Of a stretch of DNA of 64,000 nucleotides, positions 61,296-64,000 are shown piece by piece. Made by a program: the position numbers and the translations under genes. This DNA comes from Burkholderiales bacterium (GTDB taxonomy: Bacteria > Pseudomonadota > Gammaproteobacteria > Burkholderiales > SG8-41), in contig JAUXYA010000011.1 of the NCBI GenBank assembly GCA_030684405.1, positions 372,001-436,000 of the forward strand, given 5' to 3'. The first letter of the stretch is position 1. Each line of letters starts with the position of its first letter. Below the pieces are notes generated by a model. It saw nothing but the letters and a program-made list of their open reading frames with translations, did no database searches and had not been told where the DNA came from.

Positions 61296-62794
61296 GCCCG
61301 GCCTCCCGCCGACGCGAGCTTGCGGCGCTTCCACCACCGGCGCGCGAAAGGCAGCGCAGTGGTTACGATGATGAATGCCAGCATCGCCGCGGCAACCGGA
61401 CGCTCGAGCAGGAAATCGCCGCCATAGAGGGTCAGGGACAGGTGCAGGTTGCGCTCGATCATGATCGCCAGCACCATCCCGATCACGAGATTGGCGCGTG
61501 AATAATGGTATTTGTCCATCAGGTAGCCCAGTATCCCGAAGGCCACCGCCATCGCGACATCCTCGATCTGACCGCGGGTCGCGTAGGCACCGACGAAGCA
61601 GACCGCGAGCACCGCGGGCACCATCAGGTTCGCATGCAGTGCCGGCAGCCGCGCCAGATAAGGCGCCACACCCAGCCCGATGATCGTCACAATGATGTTG
61701 GCAATGACAATGATCCAGACCATGCTGAACACCAGGTCCAGGTTCTTGGTCAGCATGTCGGGTCCCGGGACGATGCCGAGCCCGATGAAGGCCACCAGCA
61801 GGATCGCCATGCCCTCACCGCCGGGAATGCCGAAGGCGAGTGTCGGCATCAGGCCGCCGCCCTCGTTGGCGCCGACGGTGGCATCCGGCGCGATCACGCC
61901 CTCCACCGCGCCCTTGCCGAAACGCTCGGGCGTCTTTGAGGTCTGCACCGCCTGCGCATAGGCCGCCAGCCCGCCCACGGTGGCGCCGACGCCAGGCAGA
62001 ACGCCTATCCAGACACCGAGCAGACTCGAACGAACAATCAGCCAGCGATGCACAAAGGCATCGCGCACGCCCTGCCAGACGGTGCTGCGCTCCTCCGTCA
62101 ACTGGCGATCGACGATCGATCCGCCCTTGACATAGAGCTTCATCATTTCCGCAACCGCAAAGAGGCCGATCATCGCGACCGGAAACGAGATACCCTCCAT
62201 CAGGTAAAGAATGTCGAAGGTGTAGCGCGGCGTCGCCGTCACCGGGTCCATGCCGATGAATGCAATCAGTATGCCCAGCACGCTGGCGATCAATCCCTTC
62301 ATCAGCGATCCCTCGCTGAAGGTGGCAATGATCGTCAGCCCCCACAGCGCCATCATCAGGTACTCGCTGGGCCCTAGTGCGAGCATGATCGGCCGAACCA
62401 GCGGAATGCTGACGGCGAGGAATATCGCGCCGAGTATGCCGCCGAGCAGCGCGCCGGTCGCCGACGCGCCAAGCGCACGCGTCGCCTGCCCTTTTTTGGT
62501 CATTGGGTAACCGTCGAAGCAGGAAGTCAGGCTTTTCGCCGCACCGGGTACATTGAATAGGATACCGGTGACGGAACTGCCCCAGATGGTTGCGATATGC
62601 GCCCCCAGCAGCAGGGCGAGGGTTGCCGCCACCTCGAAGCCATGGGTGAAGGGCAGCAGAAGTGCCATGGCCACCACGCCGCCAAGTCCGGGCAGGATGC
62701 CGATGACAAGGCCGTAGATCACCCCGATGAACATGAACACCATTGCCTGCGGGGTCATCAGTGCGGCAAGGCCCGCAACGATGGCGTCAATCAT
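61292..62794 (-). CDS. Tripartite tricarboxylate transporter large permease, TctA-like
   Basis: A 500-residue membrane protein with about 11-12 helices and the conserved glycine-rich loops of TctA: ILPGLGGVVAMALLLPFTHGF near the N-terminus and GVLPGVGATVGGLAAYA in the middle, plus GSSVTGILFNVPG. It is the main channel of the importer. It is the first gene of the run tctA-tctB-tctC-araC-flavoprotein-ferredoxin; a 181-bp gap upstream (62795-62975) should hold the promoter, in which I could not place convincing hexamers. Confidence 0.93.
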   Translation of the reverse strand: MIDAIVAGLAALMTPQAMVFMFIGVIYGLVIGILPGLGGVVAMALLLPFTHGFEVAATLALLLGAHIATIWGSSVTGILFNVPGAAKSLTSCFDGYPMTKKGQATRALGASATGALLGGILGAIFLAVSIPLVRPIMLALGPSEYLMMALWGLTIIATFSEGSLMKGLIASVLGILIAFIGMDPVTATPRYTFDILYLMEGISFPVAMIGLFAVAEMMKLYVKGGSIVDRQLTEERSTVWQGVRDAFVHRWLIVRSSLLGVWIGVLPGVGATVGGLAAYAQAVQTSKTPERFGKGAVEGVIAPDATVGANEGGGLMPTLAFGIPGGEGMAILLVAFIGLGIVPGPDMLTKNLDLVFSMVWIIVIANIIVTIIGLGVAPYLARLPALHANLMVPAVLAVCFVGAYATRGQIEDVAMAVAFGILGYLMDKYHYSRANLVIGMVLAIMIERNLHLSLTLYGGDFLLERPVAAAMLAFIIVTTALPFARRWWKRRKLASAGGRA

Positions 62795-62975
62795 GCCCAG
62801 TACCTCCCGCTGACAGCCGAGGGTTGCGGATGAAACCGATGCGCTGATTCAAGAAAGACTCCTCCTGTCGCCGCATCTGGCCGGGCGCTTTTTTTGCGCA
62901 TGCCTGGCCCGGATGCGCAGGAACTTTACCGCAAAACCTGCTGCCATGCCGCTGTCTTGCAACAACCAAATTGGA

Positions 62976-63716
62976 TCAGGCCGCTCCGGCCCTCGCCGCC
63001 GGCTGCAGCCCGCGCATGGTGTCCACTGCAAAACAGAGATCCTGCCAGGCCTTGGCCTTGTCGCTCAGTGTGCGCAGCAGGTACGCCGGGTGATAGGTGA
63101 CGATCAGGGGTATGCCGCGATACTCATGCACTTCTCCGCGCAGCACGGCAATGCTGGCATCGCGCTGAAGCAGGTTCACCGCTGCCACCTTGCCCAGCGC
63201 GACGATCAGCTTCGGCCGGATGAGTTCGATCTGCCGCTGCAGGTAAGCGGAGCAGGCCTGCGCCTCTTCCGCCACAGGATTGCGGTTGCCCGGTGGCCGG
63301 CATTTGACGATATTCGCAATGTAGACGTTCTCGCCGCGACGCAGATTGATGGCTGCCAGCATGTTGTCGAGCAACTTGCCGGCCTGGCCGACGAAAGGCT
63401 CGCCCTGCTCATCCTCTTCCGCGCCCGGCCCCTCGCCGACGAACAGCCAGTCCGCCTGCTCGTCGCCAACACCGAATACCGTCTTGTTGCGTTTCTCGTG
63501 CAGTCCGCAGGCGGTGCAGGACGTCACTTGCGCCTTCAACTCCGCCCAGTCAAGGCCCTGCACCGGGGCCGACTGTGCCCGGGGCACAGGCGAGGCTGCG
63601 CCAGGCTCGGCAGCAGGCGCAGACGCGGCTTCGGGTGCGCCGCGCAGGCGCCAGCGCACATCGATGCCGATTTCCCGCAGAATTTGGTCGCGACGCGTGT
63701 CGCCCGCTGTCGTCAC
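62976..63716 (-). CDS. Uracil-DNA glycosylase, family 4 (iron-sulfur)
   Basis: DNA repair enzyme that removes uracil arising from cytosine deamination; 246 residues. Four [4Fe-4S] ligands fit family 4: C67, C70, C139, C155. Motif A GEGPGAEEDEQGEPFVGQAG (94-113) and motif B TYHPAYLLR complete the active site. The N-terminal ~55 residues are a Pro/Ala-rich extension of low complexity. Start is GTG 63716, overlapping the rimI-like stop (GTGA); the rimI-udg pairing is common in betaproteobacteria. It is not the family-1 Ung, which is not seen here. Confidence 0.94.
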   Translation of the reverse strand: MTTAGDTRRDQILREIGIDVRWRLRGAPEAASAPAAEPGAASPVPRAQSAPVQGLDWAELKAQVTSCTACGLHEKRNKTVFGVGDEQADWLFVGEGPGAEEDEQGEPFVGQAGKLLDNMLAAINLRRGENVYIANIVKCRPPGNRNPVAEEAQACSAYLQRQIELIRPKLIVALGKVAAVNLLQRDASIAVLRGEVHEYRGIPLIVTYHPAYLLRTLSDKAKAWQDLCFAVDTMRGLQPAARAGAA

Positions 63717-64000
63717 AGTTTTTTCTCCATGGTCACTGCGTCCTCGCGTCCCGCATCGTGCGGATAATAGTCGCGACGCCGTCCGATCTCGGCGAACCCA
63801 TGGCGCGCATACAGTGCGCGACCGGCGATATTGGATGCGCGCACCTCCAGGTACACCGTTGAAGCGCCGTGTTCACGCGCCAGCCGGATCACGAACACGA
63901 GCAGTTCGCTGCCCAGGCCCCGCCGCTGCAGTGGCGCTGCAATGCTCAGGTTCAGCAGATGCGCCTCACCCGCAGCGATCATCACCACGCAGTACCCGGC
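63713..64000 (-). CDS. rimI: Ribosomal-protein-S18-alanine N-acetyltransferase RimI-like (5' end beyond window)
   Basis: The 95 visible C-terminal residues are a GNAT acetyltransferase: GYCVV, the acetyl-CoA motif A LNLSIAAPLQRRGLGSELL in parts (Q/RxxGxG/A as QRRGLG), LEVRASNIAGRALYARHGFAEIGRRRDYY and the ending of RimI. RimI acetylates the N-terminal alanine of ribosomal protein S18. The frame stays open to base 64000, so the first ~50 residues lie outside the window. It is translationally coupled to the glycosylase gene downstream. Confidence 0.85.
   Translation of the reverse strand, partial: AGYCVVMIAAGEAHLLNLSIAAPLQRRGLGSELLVFVIRLAREHGASTVYLEVRASNIAGRALYARHGFAEIGRRRDYYPHDAGREDAVTMEKKL

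Overview
The window looks like a chromosomal segment of a betaproteobacterium, most likely of the Burkholderiales or a close relative. Three things point there: most of the sequence is visibly G+C-rich; the block tig-clpP-clpX-lon, tRNA-Val/tRNA-Asp, ppiD, fabI has the order typical of that class; and there are three Bug/TctC-type periplasmic receptors. Hopanoid-precursor genes (hpnC, hpnD, hpnE) fit a free-living aerobe. No rRNA, CRISPR array, prophage or intact insertion sequence was seen.

Layout. Positions 1-5517 (minus strand) hold a peptide-type ABC transporter: ATPase (cut by the window edge), two permeases and a lipoprotein receptor, joined by 4-bp overlaps. From 5607 to 14783 come fabI, ppiD, two tRNAs with their own promoter and terminator, the protease/chaperone set lon, clpX, clpP, tig, and tRNA-Leu. 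From 14925 to 23769 on the plus strand lie hpnC, hpnD, an SDR with a changed active site, a Kef-type antiporter, a P-type ATPase and a tandem universal stress protein, ending at a convergent cytochrome c. From 23915 to 30873 a LysR regulator and a GMC oxidoreductase diverge from a Bug receptor, a fumarase/aspartase-superfamily lyase and two tandem secreted SGNH hydrolases, which suggests a catabolic island.

Positions 31209-40471 are a mosaic: an NHL beta-propeller, a chlorite-dismutase-family protein, a DUF3617-like secreted protein, a second Bug receptor, a low-G+C gene with an apparent HEPN nuclease domain (the best candidate for an imported defence gene), a DMT exporter, an Acg-like nitroreductase, a PrpF-like isomerase and hpnE. 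The gaps are rich in palindromic repeats.

Positions 40700-55796 form a nearly complete long-chain fatty-acid module: outer-membrane uptake (FadL), activation (acyl-CoA synthetase), acyl-CoA dehydrogenase (FadE), fused hydratase/dehydrogenase (FadB-like), thiolase (FadA), a thioesterase, an HSDL2-like SDR, and ETF:quinone oxidoreductase to pass electrons to the quinone pool. Two tandem degenerate EAL-domain proteins sit inside it. Positions 56659-62794 are one minus-strand run: tctA, tctB, tctC, an AraC regulator, an AprA/FrdA-like flavoprotein and a 2x[4Fe-4S] ferredoxin, probably uptake plus reduction or oxidation of an unidentified organic acid. The window ends with a family-4 uracil-DNA glycosylase overlapping a truncated rimI-like gene.

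Regulatory and repeat signals read directly from the sequence include a sigma-32-like promoter before lon, a terminator between clpP and clpX, a hairpin next to the hpnD start, three copies of an AT-rich IHF-like motif, and four loci of inverted 7-bp repeats.
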